Origin: Abyssibius alkaniclasticus
GTDB lineage: Bacteria; Pseudomonadota; Alphaproteobacteria; Rhodobacterales; Rhodobacteraceae
DNA length: 64,000 bases
NCBI RefSeq assembly: GCF_020447305.1
Contig: NZ_CP095732.1
Location: 3,008,501 to 3,072,500, forward strand
Direction: 5' to 3'
Part shown: positions 37,382-47,199 of the stretch, in pieces
Layout: each line of letters starts with the position of its first letter
Position numbering within the stretch: position 1 is the first letter of the stretch
Notes under the pieces: generated by a model
What the model was told of the DNA's origin: nothing
Seen by the model: only the letters and a program-made list of their open reading frames with translations
The model's database searches: none
Translations under genes and position numbers: made by a program

Positions 37382-38989
37382 TTACGATGAATACCGCGCA
37401 AAACGCAGATATTTTGCCTGCCGCACCTGTGGCAATGCCTCGATCGCGGCCAGAGCAGCGGCATCCAGCGTTTCATCGATTCCGATCAGCGCAATCGCCT
37501 CGCCCGCCTTGTTGGCGCGCCCCAGCGCAAATGTGGCAATGTTGATATTCAGCGCGCCAAGCTGGGTGCCAAGCGCCCCGATAAAGCCGGGCATATCGGT
37601 ATTCGTCGTGTAGAGCATGTTTGGCATCGGCTCGGCTTCAAGGTTGATGCCCTTGATCTGGATGAAGCGCGGGCGGCCATCGGAATAGATCGTGCCGGCC
37701 ACCGCGCGCTGCTGCTTTTCGGTGGTCACAATCAGCCGGATATAGCTGCCAAAAGCCCCCTGAGCATCGCGCCGGGTTTCCGAAATCTTGATACCCATTT
37801 CGCGCGCCTTGATGGGGGCGGAGACCATGTTCACGCCACCTTCACCCAGCAATGGCAAAAGCAGGCTGGCGGTGGTGGCCGCCATCAGCGGGCGCAGGTT
37901 CATGGAAGCAACATCACCCACAAACTCGACCTCGATCTCCTTGATCGCATTGTCTGTCACCTGCCCGGCAAAGCCGCCAAGCAATTCGCAAAGCTCGATC
38001 CACGGCTTCAGCACCGGTGCTTCTTCCGCCGTTACGCTTGGCGCGTTCAGCGCGTTGGAAATGGCCCCGACCATCAGATAGGCCGACATTTGTTCGGCCA
38101 CCTGTAGCGCCACATTTTCCTGCGCTTCGGAGGTTGCCGCCCCCAGATGCGGGGTGCAAACAACGTTGGGTGCGTTGAACAGCGGCGAGTCGGTCGCCGG
38201 TTCAACCTCGAACACATCAAGTGCCGCGCCCGCCAGATGCCCAGATTCCAGCGCGGCCGCCAAAGCCACCTCATCGACCAGCCCGCCACGCGCGCAGTTG
38301 ATCAGCCGCGCACCGGGTTTCATTCTGGCAATGCGCTCGGCAGAAAGCAGGTTTGCGGTTTTCTCGGTTTTGGGCAGGTGGAGCGTGACGAAATCGGCCT
38401 TTTCGAGCAGGTCCTCTATCTCATCGACCTTGGTCACGCCCATCGCTTGCGCACGTTCCGCCGACAGGAACGGATCATAGGCGATGACCTTCATCTTCAG
38501 CCCGATGGCGCGCGAGGCAACCACGCTGCCAATATTGCCCGCCCCGACTAGGCCAAGGGTTTTGCCGGTAATCTCGACGCCCAGAAAACGGTTCTTTTCC
38601 CATTTGCCGGCACGGGTGGACATATCCGCCGCCGGAATTTGGCGGGCCAGCGCGAACATCATGGCAATGGCGTGTTCGGCGGTGGTAATGGAATTGCCGA
38701 AAGGTGTGTTCATGACCACAATCCCCTTGGCGCTGGCGGCGGGAATGTCGACATTATCAACGCCAATGCCCGCGCGCCCGATAACCCGCAGGTTCTTGGC
38801 ATGGTCCAGCAAATCGGCCGTAACCTTGGTGGCCGAGCGAATGGCAAGCCCGTCATAATCGCCAATCACCCTGGCAAGGGCTGCGGGGTCTTTGCCAAGC
38901 TCGGGGCGGAAATCCACCTCAACCCCGGCCTGGCGGAAAATTTCAACGGCGGCGTCCGACAGTTTGTCGGAGATCAATACTTTTGGCAT
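37382..38989 (-). CDS. serA: D-3-phosphoglycerate dehydrogenase
   Basis: First step of serine synthesis. 535 residues, long type: substrate part (SDKLSDAAVEIFRQAGVEVD), Rossmann GKTLGLVGAGNIGSVVASRA, catalytic INCARGGLVDEVAL, GAALDVFEVEPA and HLGAATSEAQENVA, then an intervening domain and a C-terminal ACT domain (DMPGFIGALGTQLGALNIN) for serine feedback. ATG at 38989 with AAGGA upstream. Ten bases after serC. Confidence 0.97.
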   Translation of the reverse strand: MPKVLISDKLSDAAVEIFRQAGVEVDFRPELGKDPAALARVIGDYDGLAIRSATKVTADLLDHAKNLRVIGRAGIGVDNVDIPAASAKGIVVMNTPFGNSITTAEHAIAMMFALARQIPAADMSTRAGKWEKNRFLGVEITGKTLGLVGAGNIGSVVASRAIGLKMKVIAYDPFLSAERAQAMGVTKVDEIEDLLEKADFVTLHLPKTEKTANLLSAERIARMKPGARLINCARGGLVDEVALAAALESGHLAGAALDVFEVEPATDSPLFNAPNVVCTPHLGAATSEAQENVALQVAEQMSAYLMVGAISNALNAPSVTAEEAPVLKPWIELCELLGGFAGQVTDNAIKEIEVEFVGDVASMNLRPLMAATTASLLLPLLGEGGVNMVSAPIKAREMGIKISETRRDAQGAFGSYIRLIVTTEKQQRAVAGTIYSDGRPRFIQIKGINLEAEPMPNMLYTTNTDMPGFIGALGTQLGALNINIATFALGRANKAGEAIALIGIDETLDAAALAAIEALPQVRQAKYLRFARYSS

Positions 38990-38999
38990 GGTCGGTCCT

Positions 39000-40187
39000 T
39001 CAGGCAAATGTTTCGGCGGCTGTGGCGGCAAAGGCCCAGTCGAGCCACGGGGTCAGCGCGGCAATGTCATCGGTGTTGACGGTCGCGCCACACCAGATGC
39101 GCAGGCCCGGCGGGGCATCGCGATAGCCGTTGATGTCATAGGCGGCATTGGCCTTTTCCAGCCGGGCGCACATGGCTTTGGTAAAGGCACGCTGCGCAGG
39201 CTCGCCCAATGCGGCGACGCGCGCATCGGTTATGCGCAGGCAAACCGAGGTGTTGGAGCGCGCGGCAGGATCGGCCACAAGGTTTTCGATCCAGTCCGAA
39301 CGGTCGACCCATGCTTGCAAGGCTGCGAAATTCGCATCGGCACGGGTTTGCGCACCTGCCTGCCCGCCAATTTCCGCCACCCAATCCAGCGCATCGGCGG
39401 CATCGGCCACGGCCAGCATCGAGGGGGTATTGATGGTTTCGCCCCTGAAAATTCCCTCGATCAGCTTGCCACCCTTGGTCAGGCGGAAGATTTTGGGCAT
39501 CGGCCATGCGGGCGTATGGCTTTCAAGCCGCTCCACGGCGCGGGGCGACAGGATCAGCACGCCATGCGCACCCTCGCCGCCCATCACCTTCTGCCATGAA
39601 AAGGTTACGACATCGAGCTTGGCCCAGTCGAGGTTTTGGGCAAACACCGCGCTGGTGGCGTCGCAAATCGTCAGCCCTGTACGATCAGCCGCAATCCAGT
39701 CGGCATCGGGCACGCGCGCGCCCGATGTCGTGCCGTTCCATGTGAACACCACATCGGCATCAGCGCGCACAGAGGCAAGGTCGGGCAAAGCGCCATAGGG
39801 CGCTTCAAGCAGGCGAACATCGGGCAGTTTGAGCTGCTTTTGAATGTCATTCGCCCAGCCAGCGCCAAAACTTTCCCAGGCCAGCACATCCACAGGGCGC
39901 GGGCCCAGCAGCGACCACAGCGCCATTTCAACGGCGCCTGTGTCAGAGGCGGGCACGATGCCCAGCCGGTAATCGGCGGGCAGGCCCAGCAGCGCATGGG
40001 TTTTGGTGCAAACATCAGCCAGTTGCGCCTTGGGCGCAGAAGCGCGGTGGCTGCGGCCCAGAAAGGCGCGCGCGGCCACGGCATCGGCCGACCAGCCGGG
40101 GCGTTTGGGACAGGGACCAGATGAAAATTCAGGCCGCGCAGGCAAAACACTTGGTGTCTGGGCAGGCGGCATCACAGCTTGGTTCAT
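39000..40187 (-). CDS. serC: Phosphoserine aminotransferase
   Basis: Second step of serine synthesis. About 395 residues of the alphaproteobacterial SerC type: [37 protein letters not shown], and the PLP lysine in [18 protein letters not shown] at 40187 with GGAG six bases upstream, embedded in the predicted leader RNA structure, so translation is likely regulated by it. serA follows at once. Confidence 0.96.
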   Translation of the reverse strand: MNQAVMPPAQTPSVLPARPEFSSGPCPKRPGWSADAVAARAFLGRSHRASAPKAQLADVCTKTHALLGLPADYRLGIVPASDTGAVEMALWSLLGPRPVDVLAWESFGAGWANDIQKQLKLPDVRLLEAPYGALPDLASVRADADVVFTWNGTTSGARVPDADWIAADRTGLTICDATSAVFAQNLDWAKLDVVTFSWQKVMGGEGAHGVLILSPRAVERLESHTPAWPMPKIFRLTKGGKLIEGIFRGETINTPSMLAVADAADALDWVAEIGGQAGAQTRADANFAALQAWVDRSDWIENLVADPAARSNTSVCLRITDARVAALGEPAQRAFTKAMCARLEKANAAYDINGYRDAPPGLRIWCGATVNTDDIAALTPWLDWAFAATAAETFA

Positions 40188-40189
40188 AA

Positions 40190-40240
40190 CCAGCTCCGTC
40201 GTCAGGGCGAAATTCCTGAGCCTGCCGCCACTCGCCCTAT
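40190..40240 (-). ncRNA. serC-type leader RNA motif
   Basis: On the minus strand, GGGCGA (40237-40232) can pair with TCGCCC (40210-40205), while TCAGG (40219-40215) can pair with CCTGA (40206-40202), and GCTC (40221-40218) with the GAGC containing the GGAG Shine-Dalgarno of serC. The pairings compete. Location directly before serC, sequence wording (GGGCGAGTGGCGGCAGGCTC) and alphaproteobacterial context match the serC RNA motif found computationally by Corbino and colleagues in 2005; the ligand, if any, is unknown. Confidence 0.75.
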
Positions 40241-40289
40241 CCAGCGACCTGCCCGCCGCCTGATTACGCAAGTGCAGCATGGGCGGCAA

Positions 40290-40311
40290 GCGGGATTTGT
40301 CGCAAATCGCG
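40290..40311. promoter_or_regulatory. Near-palindrome upstream of the serC leader
   Basis: On the plus strand GATTTG and CAAATC (in GGGATTTGTCGCAAATCGC) form 6-base arms around TCG. It lies about 60 bases before the leader RNA, in the region where the serC promoter should be. A possible operator; no protein can be named. Confidence 0.3.
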
Positions 40312-40361
40312 GCTTAGGGGTCGCGCAAGCGTTCCACTGGTGAACAGAGGTTTCCGATTGG

Positions 40362-41216
40362 CTAAATCTGCGCATAGGCATGGGCCAACATGCGCGCCAG
40401 ATCATCGCCGCCAATACCTGCCGCCGAGGCCGCCTCGAAACTGGCGAGCGCGGCCCGCAGGGCGGGCACATCGACCCCGTAGCCTTGCGCGGTTTCAACA
40501 AACAACCGCGCGTCTTTCGCCACACCATCGACCGAAAAGCCGACCGTGCTGTCCTCTCCCGTGATGACCGGCAGGCGCGCACGAAACGCGCCGCTTGCCG
40601 CCGGGCCACCGGCGAGCATGTGCAGCATTTCTTCCAGCGCCAGCCCCGCCTGCCGCCCGGTGAGCAGCGCCTCTTTCAGCACCTGCCAATAGCCGACCAA
40701 CATCATGTTGTTCACGGTTTTTGCCGCAGCCCCGGCACCAAGCGGGCCCATATGCAGAACGCGGCCCGCAAGCTGTTCGGCAAAGGGTTGCCAGCGTGCA
40801 ACATGGTGCGCATCGCCACCCATAAGCATTCCGGCCCTCGCCTCAAGCACCAAAGGCGGGCCGCCTGCGATGGGCGCGTCGATAAGTGCGGCCCCCGCGG
40901 CACCAAGGCGCGCGGCGGCGGCTTGCAGCGTGGCCGCTGCGATCGTGCTGGTTTCTACCACCAGCCTGCCAGTCAAATCAAACCGCGCAAGCTGTTCTGA
41001 AACCTCGTCAAATGCGGGGTCATCAAAAAGCGATGTTACAAGGATTGTGCAATTTTGCACCAAGGCACCCAGATTATCGGCAAGGCGCACACCGTCCGGC
41101 GCGGGTCGCGCGGTGCGGTTCCAGCCCTGAACAGGGTTTTTATGTGCAAGCTTCTGCGCAATGGCGCTGCCCATCCGCCCCAGCCCGATGATACCGATCA
41201 CCTCGCCCTGCCCCAT
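40362..41216 (-). CDS. 3-hydroxyisobutyrate-dehydrogenase-family oxidoreductase
   Basis: 284 residues. NADP motif IGIIGLGRMGSAIAQKLAHK, substrate motif DAPIAGGPPLVLEARAGMLMGG, and the catalytic lysine in AAKTVNNMMLVGYW place it in the beta-hydroxyacid dehydrogenase / imine reductase family. Exact substrate unknown (3-hydroxyisobutyrate, tartronate semialdehyde or similar). Same strand as serC, 174 bases upstream of it. Divergent from the DMT genes with 100 bases between. Confidence 0.82.
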   Translation of the reverse strand: MGQGEVIGIIGLGRMGSAIAQKLAHKNPVQGWNRTARPAPDGVRLADNLGALVQNCTILVTSLFDDPAFDEVSEQLARFDLTGRLVVETSTIAAATLQAAAARLGAAGAALIDAPIAGGPPLVLEARAGMLMGGDAHHVARWQPFAEQLAGRVLHMGPLGAGAAAKTVNNMMLVGYWQVLKEALLTGRQAGLALEEMLHMLAGGPAASGAFRARLPVITGEDSTVGFSVDGVAKDARLFVETAQGYGVDVPALRAALASFEAASAAGIGGDDLARMLAHAYAQI

Positions 41217-41316
41217 TGCCTCTGCTCCTTTTTGACAACCGTGCAGCCCCTGGCGAACCGCGCTTCCAACTCCGACGGTCTTGTCCTAGTCTATCGCGAC
41301 TCAAATCGGAACCGTT

Positions 41317-42225
41317 ATGAATACGCCTCGGCCAAGCTCGTGGGTGATCCTGGCCTTGGTTGGGCTTGTATGGGGCACCTCCTTTCCGGTAATGCGCGTT
41401 GCATTGCAGGACCAGACCCCGTTGAATGTGGCGGCCTTGCGCATTGCATTTGCGGCCGTGGTGATTTGGGGCATCGCGCGGGCGCGCGGGCTGCGCCTGC
41501 CCGGCTTTCAGGGTGTCGACCGGCGCATCTGGCTGGCGAGCTTTGGCATGGCAGTGCTGTCCAACGCGCTGCCCTTCAGCCTGCTGCTGTTCTCGCTTGC
41601 CTATGTCAGTGCCGGATTTGCCGGCATTACAATGGCGCTGGTGCCGCTTTTGGTGCTGCCGCTGGGCCATGTCCTGCTGCCCGACCAACCGATGACCGGG
41701 CGGCGCGCGCTTGGCTTTACGATCGGCTTCATCGGTGTTGTGGTTCTGATCGGCCCCGGCGTATTTTCGCCCGGTGCGGGCGGCTGGACCGAGGTGATCG
41801 CCCAGCTTGGCTGCATTCTGGCGGCGCTGTGCTATGCGCTTGGCTCTATTGTGACCCGCCGCGCGCCACCCGGGCCAACGCTGGTATTTTCTTCGGCCGC
41901 GCTTTTGCTGGCGGCGCTGATCATGCTGCCGGTGGCCTTTATTGTCGAAGGTGCGCCGCAAATGGCAACGCCGCTGTCCTGGGCCACGGTTGCCTATCTG
42001 GGGCTGGTGCCGACCGCGCTGGCCACGCTGATGCTGGTATTCCTGATCAAGCGCGAAGGCCCGGCCTTTCTGGCGCTGGCCAATTATCAGGTGCCGATCT
42101 GGGCCGTGGTGCTGGGTGTGGTGTTTCTGGATGAAACCCTGCCATCGCGCTTTATGGCCGCGCTGGTTCTGGTTCTGGCCGGGCTTGCCATCAGCCAGGC
42201 GAAAATCGGGCGGGCACGGGTATGA
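41317..42225 (+). CDS. DMT-superfamily (EamA) transporter, first of a pair
   Basis: 302 residues and about ten membrane helices in two repeats (VILALVGLVWGTSFPVMRV; TVAYLGLVPTALATLMLVF; AVVLGVVFLDETLPSRFMA). Substrate unknown. Overlaps the next gene by four bases (ATGA), suggesting the two form a heteromeric or cooperating pair. Confidence 0.88.
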   Translation: MNTPRPSSWVILALVGLVWGTSFPVMRVALQDQTPLNVAALRIAFAAVVIWGIARARGLRLPGFQGVDRRIWLASFGMAVLSNALPFSLLLFSLAYVSAGFAGITMALVPLLVLPLGHVLLPDQPMTGRRALGFTIGFIGVVVLIGPGVFSPGAGGWTEVIAQLGCILAALCYALGSIVTRRAPPGPTLVFSSAALLLAALIMLPVAFIVEGAPQMATPLSWATVAYLGLVPTALATLMLVFLIKREGPAFLALANYQVPIWAVVLGVVFLDETLPSRFMAALVLVLAGLAISQAKIGRARV

Positions 42226-43091
42226 TTGTTGATGGCCGGGCAGTGGCCGCGGTGGCCGTGCTGACGATGATCTGGGGATCGTCGTTTTTTCTGACAACAC
42301 TCGCGCTGGAAGGGTTCCACCCGATGAGCATTGCCTTTTCGCGCCTTGCACTGGCGGCCGTTGTGCTGGTGCCGCTGGCGCTGATTTCCGGTGCTGGCCT
42401 GCCGCGGGGGGCTGAATGGCGCACGGCCTTTGTGCTGGGAGCGGTCGGGCTGGCCCTGCCCCAGACCCTGCTGGCCTATGCACAGCGCGAATTGCCCTCG
42501 GGCACCGTTTCCATTTTCATTGCCGCAGTGCCGCTGTTCACGCTGGTTTTCGCATGGCTGGTCTTGGGTGATTTCATCAGCAAGCGACGCTGGACGGGGT
42601 TTGCCATTGGCTTTGTGGGCCTATTGCTGCTTGCCGGGCCAACTGCTTTTGCAGGGATCAGTGCCGGGCCGGTCTCGGTGGTCATGGCAATATTTGCAGC
42701 GGTTTTCTATGCGGTTTCGGCCATCGCCATACGCGGCATGAAGGGGATGCACCCGTTTCGGGCCACGGCGGGTGCGATGATCATGGGATCGGCGGTGTCT
42801 GCCGTATTCGGCATCAGCCAGATGCCCGCCAGCCTGCCCCCCTCGGGCGCGATCATCGGGCTTGTGGCGCTTGGCCTGTTCCCGACCGGGCTTGCGCAGA
42901 TCTTGCGCTATTACACGGTGCGCCGTTCGGGCCCGGTCTTCTCCTCGATCGTCGGCTATCTTATCCCGATCTGGGCAGGTTTTTTGGGGGTTGCGATACT
43001 GGATGAAGCGTTTTTGTGGCGTGATCTGGCGGCTTATGGGTTGATTTTGACCGGGCTTTTGGTGGCGCGCGAAAGGCGCAAACCCAGCTAA
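42222..43091 (+). CDS. DMT-superfamily (EamA) transporter, second of a pair
   Basis: 289 residues, about ten membrane helices: AVAVLTMIWGSSFFLTTLA, SIFIAAVPLFTLVFAWLVLG, IGFVGLLLLAGPTAFAGI, VGYLIPIWAGFLGVAILDE. Distinct from the first member in sequence, so an old duplication. Overlaps it by four bases; a tandem hairpin repeat follows at once. Confidence 0.88.
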   Translation: MIVDGRAVAAVAVLTMIWGSSFFLTTLALEGFHPMSIAFSRLALAAVVLVPLALISGAGLPRGAEWRTAFVLGAVGLALPQTLLAYAQRELPSGTVSIFIAAVPLFTLVFAWLVLGDFISKRRWTGFAIGFVGLLLLAGPTAFAGISAGPVSVVMAIFAAVFYAVSAIAIRGMKGMHPFRATAGAMIMGSAVSAVFGISQMPASLPPSGAIIGLVALGLFPTGLAQILRYYTVRRSGPVFSSIVGYLIPIWAGFLGVAILDEAFLWRDLAAYGLILTGLLVARERRKPS

Positions 43092-43092
43092 G

Positions 43093-43154
43093 GCCGGGGG
43101 TTTCACACCCCCGGACCCGATGCTGGTAGCCGGGGGTTTCACACCCCCGGACCC
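43093..43154. repeat. Two copies of a hairpin-forming repeat
   Basis: Copies at 43093-43118 and 43129-43154, each with stem CCGGGGG-TTTCACA-CCCCCGG followed by ACCC. They sit between the convergent DMT pair and glmM and may act as bidirectional terminators or as a dispersed REP-like element of this chromosome. GC-rich stem without U-run. Confidence 0.85.
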
Positions 43155-43184
43155 CCGTGGGATATTTATGAGCAAAAGATGGGG

Positions 43185-44522
43185 TCAGGCTTTTGCGATT
43201 TCGGCGGCGATGGCGTTGACGGTTGTTTCGAGCAGGGTGGCATCGGCGTGTTCGCCCATAACGCGGATCAGCGGTTCGGTGCCGGATTTGCGGATAAGCA
43301 GGCGGCCTTCGGTGCCGAATTTGGCTTTGGCGTCGGTTATGGCTTTCTGCACGCGCGGCGCATCGAGCGGGACGCGCGCCGCATCAAAGCGCACATTTTG
43401 CAACAATTGCGGCACGGGGGTGAAAACGCGGGTGAGTGCGCTGGCTTTCTGGCCGGTTTCGACCATTGCGCGCAGCACCTGAAGCCCGCCGATCAGCCCA
43501 TCACCGGTGGTTACAAAGTCGGACATGACGATATGGCCGGATTGTTCGCCACCCAGATTATAGCCGCCCGCGCGCATTTCCTCGACGACGTAACGATCCC
43601 CTACCGGGGTGCGCAGCAATGTCAGGCCGTTATCGGCAAGGTGACGTTCCAGCCCGAGGTTGCTCATCACCGTTGCGACCAGCGTGTTCCTGGCCAGCAG
43701 CCCCGCTTCGGCCCAGCGCGTGGCGATCAGCCCCATCAACTGGTCGCCATCGGCCACAGCACCGGTTTCATCGATGATGATCACCCTATCGGCATCGCCA
43801 TCAAGGCAGATACCAAGATCGGCACCTTCGGCCAACACACGGGCGGCGGCGGCTTCGGGCGCGGTCGAGCCGCAGCCATCGTTGATGTTGAACCCGTTGG
43901 GCGAAACGCCCATTGCCACAACCTCGGCCCCGAGTTCCCACAACACCTCCGGCGCGGTTTTATAGGCAGCGCCATTGGCGCAATCGATGACGATTTTCAG
44001 ACCGTCAAGCCGAAGGCGGCGCGGCAGCGCGGTTTTGGCAAATTCGACATAGCGCGTGCGGTCGCCTTCGATGCGGCGGGCGCGGCCGATATCATCCGAG
44101 CCGGCCAGCGGTGCGCCGCCTTCAAGCAGGTCTTCAATGGCGTGTTCCACCTCGTCCGACAGTTTATAGCCATCGGGGCCGAAAAACTTGATGCCATTGT
44201 CGTAATAGGGGTTGTGCGAGGCGGAGATCATCACCCCCAGATCGGCGCGCATGGAACGTGTAAGCATACCCACCGCAGGGGTTGGCACGGGGCCAAGCAG
44301 ATAGACATCCATGCCGACCGAGGTGAGGCCGGCGGTGAGCGCGGTTTCCAGCATATAACCCGAGCGGCGCGTATCCTTGCCGATGACCACGCGGTTGGCG
44401 CGGGCATCGCCCTTGAAGTAATGGCCGACGGCCACACCAAGCCGCAGGGCGAGTTCGGCGGTCATCGGGTGGGTGTTTGCGCGGCCACGAATACCATCGG
44501 TGCCAAAATATTTGCGGCTCAT
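43185..44522 (-). CDS. glmM: Phosphoglucosamine mutase
   Basis: Makes glucosamine-1-phosphate for peptidoglycan and LPS. 445 residues: [20 protein letters not shown], active serine in [20 protein letters not shown], metal loop [28 protein letters not shown], and [15 protein letters not shown] at 44522 with AAAGG upstream. Overlaps folP by four bases; the folP-glmM pair is common. Confidence 0.97.
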   Translation of the reverse strand: MSRKYFGTDGIRGRANTHPMTAELALRLGVAVGHYFKGDARANRVVIGKDTRRSGYMLETALTAGLTSVGMDVYLLGPVPTPAVGMLTRSMRADLGVMISASHNPYYDNGIKFFGPDGYKLSDEVEHAIEDLLEGGAPLAGSDDIGRARRIEGDRTRYVEFAKTALPRRLRLDGLKIVIDCANGAAYKTAPEVLWELGAEVVAMGVSPNGFNINDGCGSTAPEAAAARVLAEGADLGICLDGDADRVIIIDETGAVADGDQLMGLIATRWAEAGLLARNTLVATVMSNLGLERHLADNGLTLLRTPVGDRYVVEEMRAGGYNLGGEQSGHIVMSDFVTTGDGLIGGLQVLRAMVETGQKASALTRVFTPVPQLLQNVRFDAARVPLDAPRVQKAITDAKAKFGTEGRLLIRKSGTEPLIRVMGEHADATLLETTVNAIAAEIAKA

Positions 44523-45544
44523 GGCGCGCCTTTCTGTGTGTGTTCGGGCAAGATGGCGCGCCAAAGCGCCACCGCCTGCCGGGTTTCGGCAACATCATGC
44601 ACGCGCAGCCATTGCACACCCTGATCGAGCCCGGCAAGGGCTGTGGCCAGCGAGCCCGGCACGCGCTGCGCGGGCGCCTCTGCCCCGCCGATCATGCCGA
44701 TGAAGCGTTTGCGCGATGTGCCCAGAAGCAGCGGGCAGCCAAGCATGTGGAACAGCGCCAGCCCGCGGATCAGCGCCAGATTATGGTCGAGCGTTTTGCC
44801 AAAGCCGATGCCGGGATCGGCCAGAATGGCGCTGCGCGGAATGCCCGCAGCCGCGGCCAACTCCATGCGGGTTTCAAGAAAATCATAGACATCGAGCAGC
44901 ACATCATCATAGCGCGGGTCTTGCTGCATGGTGCGCGGATCGCCAAGCGCGTGCATCAGGCAGACGGGGGCGCGCGCGGCGGCAATTGTTGCCGGCATGG
45001 CCGCATCATAGCCAAGGGCCGCAACATCGTTCACAAGATTGGCCCCCGCCACCAGCGCGGCGCGCGCAATATTGGCTTTGCGCGTGTCGACGGAAATCGG
45101 CAGGCTGAACCCTTGTTCGCGCAGCGCAGCAATAACCGGGATGATGCGGCCAAGCTCTTCGTCTTCGCTGACGGGCGCAGCACCGGGGCGGGTGGATTCA
45201 CCGCCGATATCCAGAATATCGGCGCCGTTTTCAGCCATTGCCTGCGCGGCATCCAGGGCAGCATTCAGGGCGAAATGGCGGCCACCGTCAGAAAATGAAT
45301 CCGGGGTGACATTGAGAATGCCCATGATGACGGGACGCGATTGCGAAAGCCCGCAAATATCGGGGCGCGGGGTGGTCAGGCGGGCCAGACTATCGGCGGG
45401 GATATCAGCAAGGGCAACGCGCCTTGGCGGTGCATCGCGCGACAACAACTCAGCATGGTCGAACCAGAGCGGGCCGCCACCAAGCGCAGCCGAATGCGCC
45501 GGGCGGCAGGCATCGCGCTGCAAAAGAGGGCGATAATAGCCCAT
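44519..45544 (-). CDS. folP: Dihydropteroate synthase
   Basis: 341 residues. TIM barrel with [29 protein letters not shown], and [14 protein letters not shown]; an N-terminal extension of about 75 residues ([14 protein letters not shown]...) is typical of this group. The stop of the thioredoxin-like gene overlaps the ATG (TAATG at 45546-45542), and its own end overlaps glmM, so it is coupled on both sides. Target of sulfonamides. Confidence 0.96.
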   Translation of the reverse strand: MGYYRPLLQRDACRPAHSAALGGGPLWFDHAELLSRDAPPRRVALADIPADSLARLTTPRPDICGLSQSRPVIMGILNVTPDSFSDGGRHFALNAALDAAQAMAENGADILDIGGESTRPGAAPVSEDEELGRIIPVIAALREQGFSLPISVDTRKANIARAALVAGANLVNDVAALGYDAAMPATIAAARAPVCLMHALGDPRTMQQDPRYDDVLLDVYDFLETRMELAAAAGIPRSAILADPGIGFGKTLDHNLALIRGLALFHMLGCPLLLGTSRKRFIGMIGGAEAPAQRVPGSLATALAGLDQGVQWLRVHDVAETRQAVALWRAILPEHTQKGAP

Positions 45545-46101
45545 TACGTGGCGCGCCATTTGATGGAACATCCCATTGATGGCATCTGCCCCTTTGGCCC
45601 CTGCCCTGTGCGCGTGACATGGCGCATGGCATCGACCAGCTCGCTTGCCGCAGCATCCGGGCGCGGGTTGCGGCCAAATTCGTCGATCCGGCCCTGGTAT
45701 TGCAGGCCCAAATGCGCGTCATAGCCAAAGAAATCGGGGGTGCAGACCGCACCATAAGCCCGGGCAACAGACTGGTCGGCATCATACAGATACGGGAAGT
45801 TGAAGCGGTGCCTTTCGGCAAACAGCTTCATGTTTTCAAAGGAATCCTCGGGGTAGGCTTCAGCATCATTCGCGCTGATCGCCACAAAGCCAAAGCCCAT
45901 CTCCTGCAAGGTTGCCGCATCTTGCACCAGCCGTTTCGTAATGCCGATCACATAGGGGCAATGGTTGCAGATGAACACCACCACAAGCCCGCGCACGCCG
46001 CGCAGATCGCCGATGCCGTAAATCGTGCCATCGGTTGCGGGCAGGGCAAAATCGGGGGCTTTCTGGCCGAACATGGCGGGGGTTGTGCTGGTTGTGGCCA
46101 T
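45544..46101 (-). CDS. Thioredoxin-like (AhpC/TSA) protein
   Basis: 185 residues. Thioredoxin fold with APDFALPATDGTIYGIGDLRG, the active site VFICNHCPYVIGITKRL and a second cysteine in AVCTPDFFGYD. No CxxC pair; it resembles a single-Cys peroxiredoxin-like family of unknown substrate. AGGAG precedes two ATGs; the second (46101) has better spacing. Lies inside the folate gene cluster, coupled to folP. Confidence 0.85.
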   Translation of the reverse strand: MATTSTTPAMFGQKAPDFALPATDGTIYGIGDLRGVRGLVVVFICNHCPYVIGITKRLVQDAATLQEMGFGFVAISANDAEAYPEDSFENMKLFAERHRFNFPYLYDADQSVARAYGAVCTPDFFGYDAHLGLQYQGRIDEFGRNPRPDAAASELVDAMRHVTRTGQGPKGQMPSMGCSIKWRAT

Positions 46102-46166
46102 CATACGCTCCTGGGTTTTGCGGTAATGATAGGTCATGCCAGTCATGCCCGCCAAGCGCAAGCGCG

Positions 46167-47114
46167 CTAGAGGCGGTGAATTTCGCCGATATCAAGCGTT
46201 ACAACCGGCATATCGGCACCTGCCTGTGGCGCGGTATGGCCAATGACCGCCAGTTTTGCAGCATGAAAATGCTCGGCAAACCACAGCGCAAGTTCGGCGG
46301 GGTGGCGGGCATCGGCGCGCGGGCTTTCAACGGCATCAAGCACAATTTTTGACGGCGCCCAAACCGAAAGCTGGCCGTGCTTCATGGCCCAGTCCAGCTC
46401 GGTGCGGCTGGCGACAACCACGCAACGCTTGTCGCGCGCCGCAAGGCTCCAGGCATTCTGCTCGATCGCCAGAAGGTCAATCCGCCGCTGTGCCAGTTTG
46501 TTGGCGGCAACGGGCGCGGGCTGCGGCACCATCTCCACGCAGATAATGGCCGGTAAAACATGCGCGGCTATCGCATCAAGCCATTGCGGCAAGTGTTCAG
46601 ATTGCAGCACGGCGTTTGACAGGAAAACCACCAGCGGGTGCGGCACGGCATCGGCCTGGGCGGGTTTGGCGGGGTTATGCAGGCGCGGAATATCGGGCGC
46701 GGGTTTGGAGCGCACAATCTCCACCCCCAGCGTTCCGGGGATGCGGTCGAGCTTTTCGATGCGCACAAAGGCGCGAATGGCGCGCGGATCGGCAAGGCAA
46801 CGTTCGGCCACGCGCTCGGCAAGGGTTTCAAGCAGGTTGATACGCTCATCGGCCAATTGCATGTCTATCGCCTCGGTGATCGTGTCATAGGAAATGACCT
46901 TGTCGACATCGTCATCCTGCGCGGCGGTGGTTGCAGCCACTTCAAGCACCACGTTGAAGCGGATGCGCTGGCGCACGCCGCGTTCGGCCTGAAAGGCGCC
47001 AATTTCAACCTCGACCACGTAATCGCGCACCGAAATACGGTCGCGCGGGTCGGGCCCGGCGGTGGCTTTGGCGCGGGCATTCGGCCCTTCAAAGGCGATG
47101 GCGGTTTCGTCCAT
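46167..47114 (-). CDS. folB: Dihydroneopterin aldolase fused to an unrecognised C-terminal domain
   Basis: 315 residues. Residues about 25-135 are a FolB domain: RDYVVEVEIGAFQAERGVRQ, ISYDTITEAIDMQLADERIN, LLETLAERVAERCLADP, and the lysine of VRIEKLDRIPGTLGVEIVRS. The remaining 170 residues (PHPLVVFLSNAVLQSEHLPQ, CVVVASRTELDWAMKHG, ELALWFAEHFHAAKLAVIG) alternate strands and helices like a Rossmann-type fold that I do not recognise. Typical FolB is about 120 residues. First gene of folB-Trx-folP-glmM. Start: ATG 47114 (GTG 47123 possible). Confidence 0.88.
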   Translation of the reverse strand: MDETAIAFEGPNARAKATAGPDPRDRISVRDYVVEVEIGAFQAERGVRQRIRFNVVLEVAATTAAQDDDVDKVISYDTITEAIDMQLADERINLLETLAERVAERCLADPRAIRAFVRIEKLDRIPGTLGVEIVRSKPAPDIPRLHNPAKPAQADAVPHPLVVFLSNAVLQSEHLPQWLDAIAAHVLPAIICVEMVPQPAPVAANKLAQRRIDLLAIEQNAWSLAARDKRCVVVASRTELDWAMKHGQLSVWAPSKIVLDAVESPRADARHPAELALWFAEHFHAAKLAVIGHTAPQAGADMPVVTLDIGEIHRL

Positions 47115-47199
47115 TGGCTCCACCCTTTCCGATAGGCAACCTGCGGGCCGCTTTTAAGCAGATTGCTGCCCCAGTTCAAACGTTTATCCTGCCTTGGCC

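Noticed and set aside
41317-43091. Antisense 447-codon frame opposite the DMT pair
   Set aside because: High Arg/Gln/His shadow of two clear membrane transporters.
43093-43154. CRISPR array
   Set aside because: Only two repeat units, each strongly hairpin-forming with a short, unrelated spacer, and no cas genes; fits a terminator or dispersed repeat instead.
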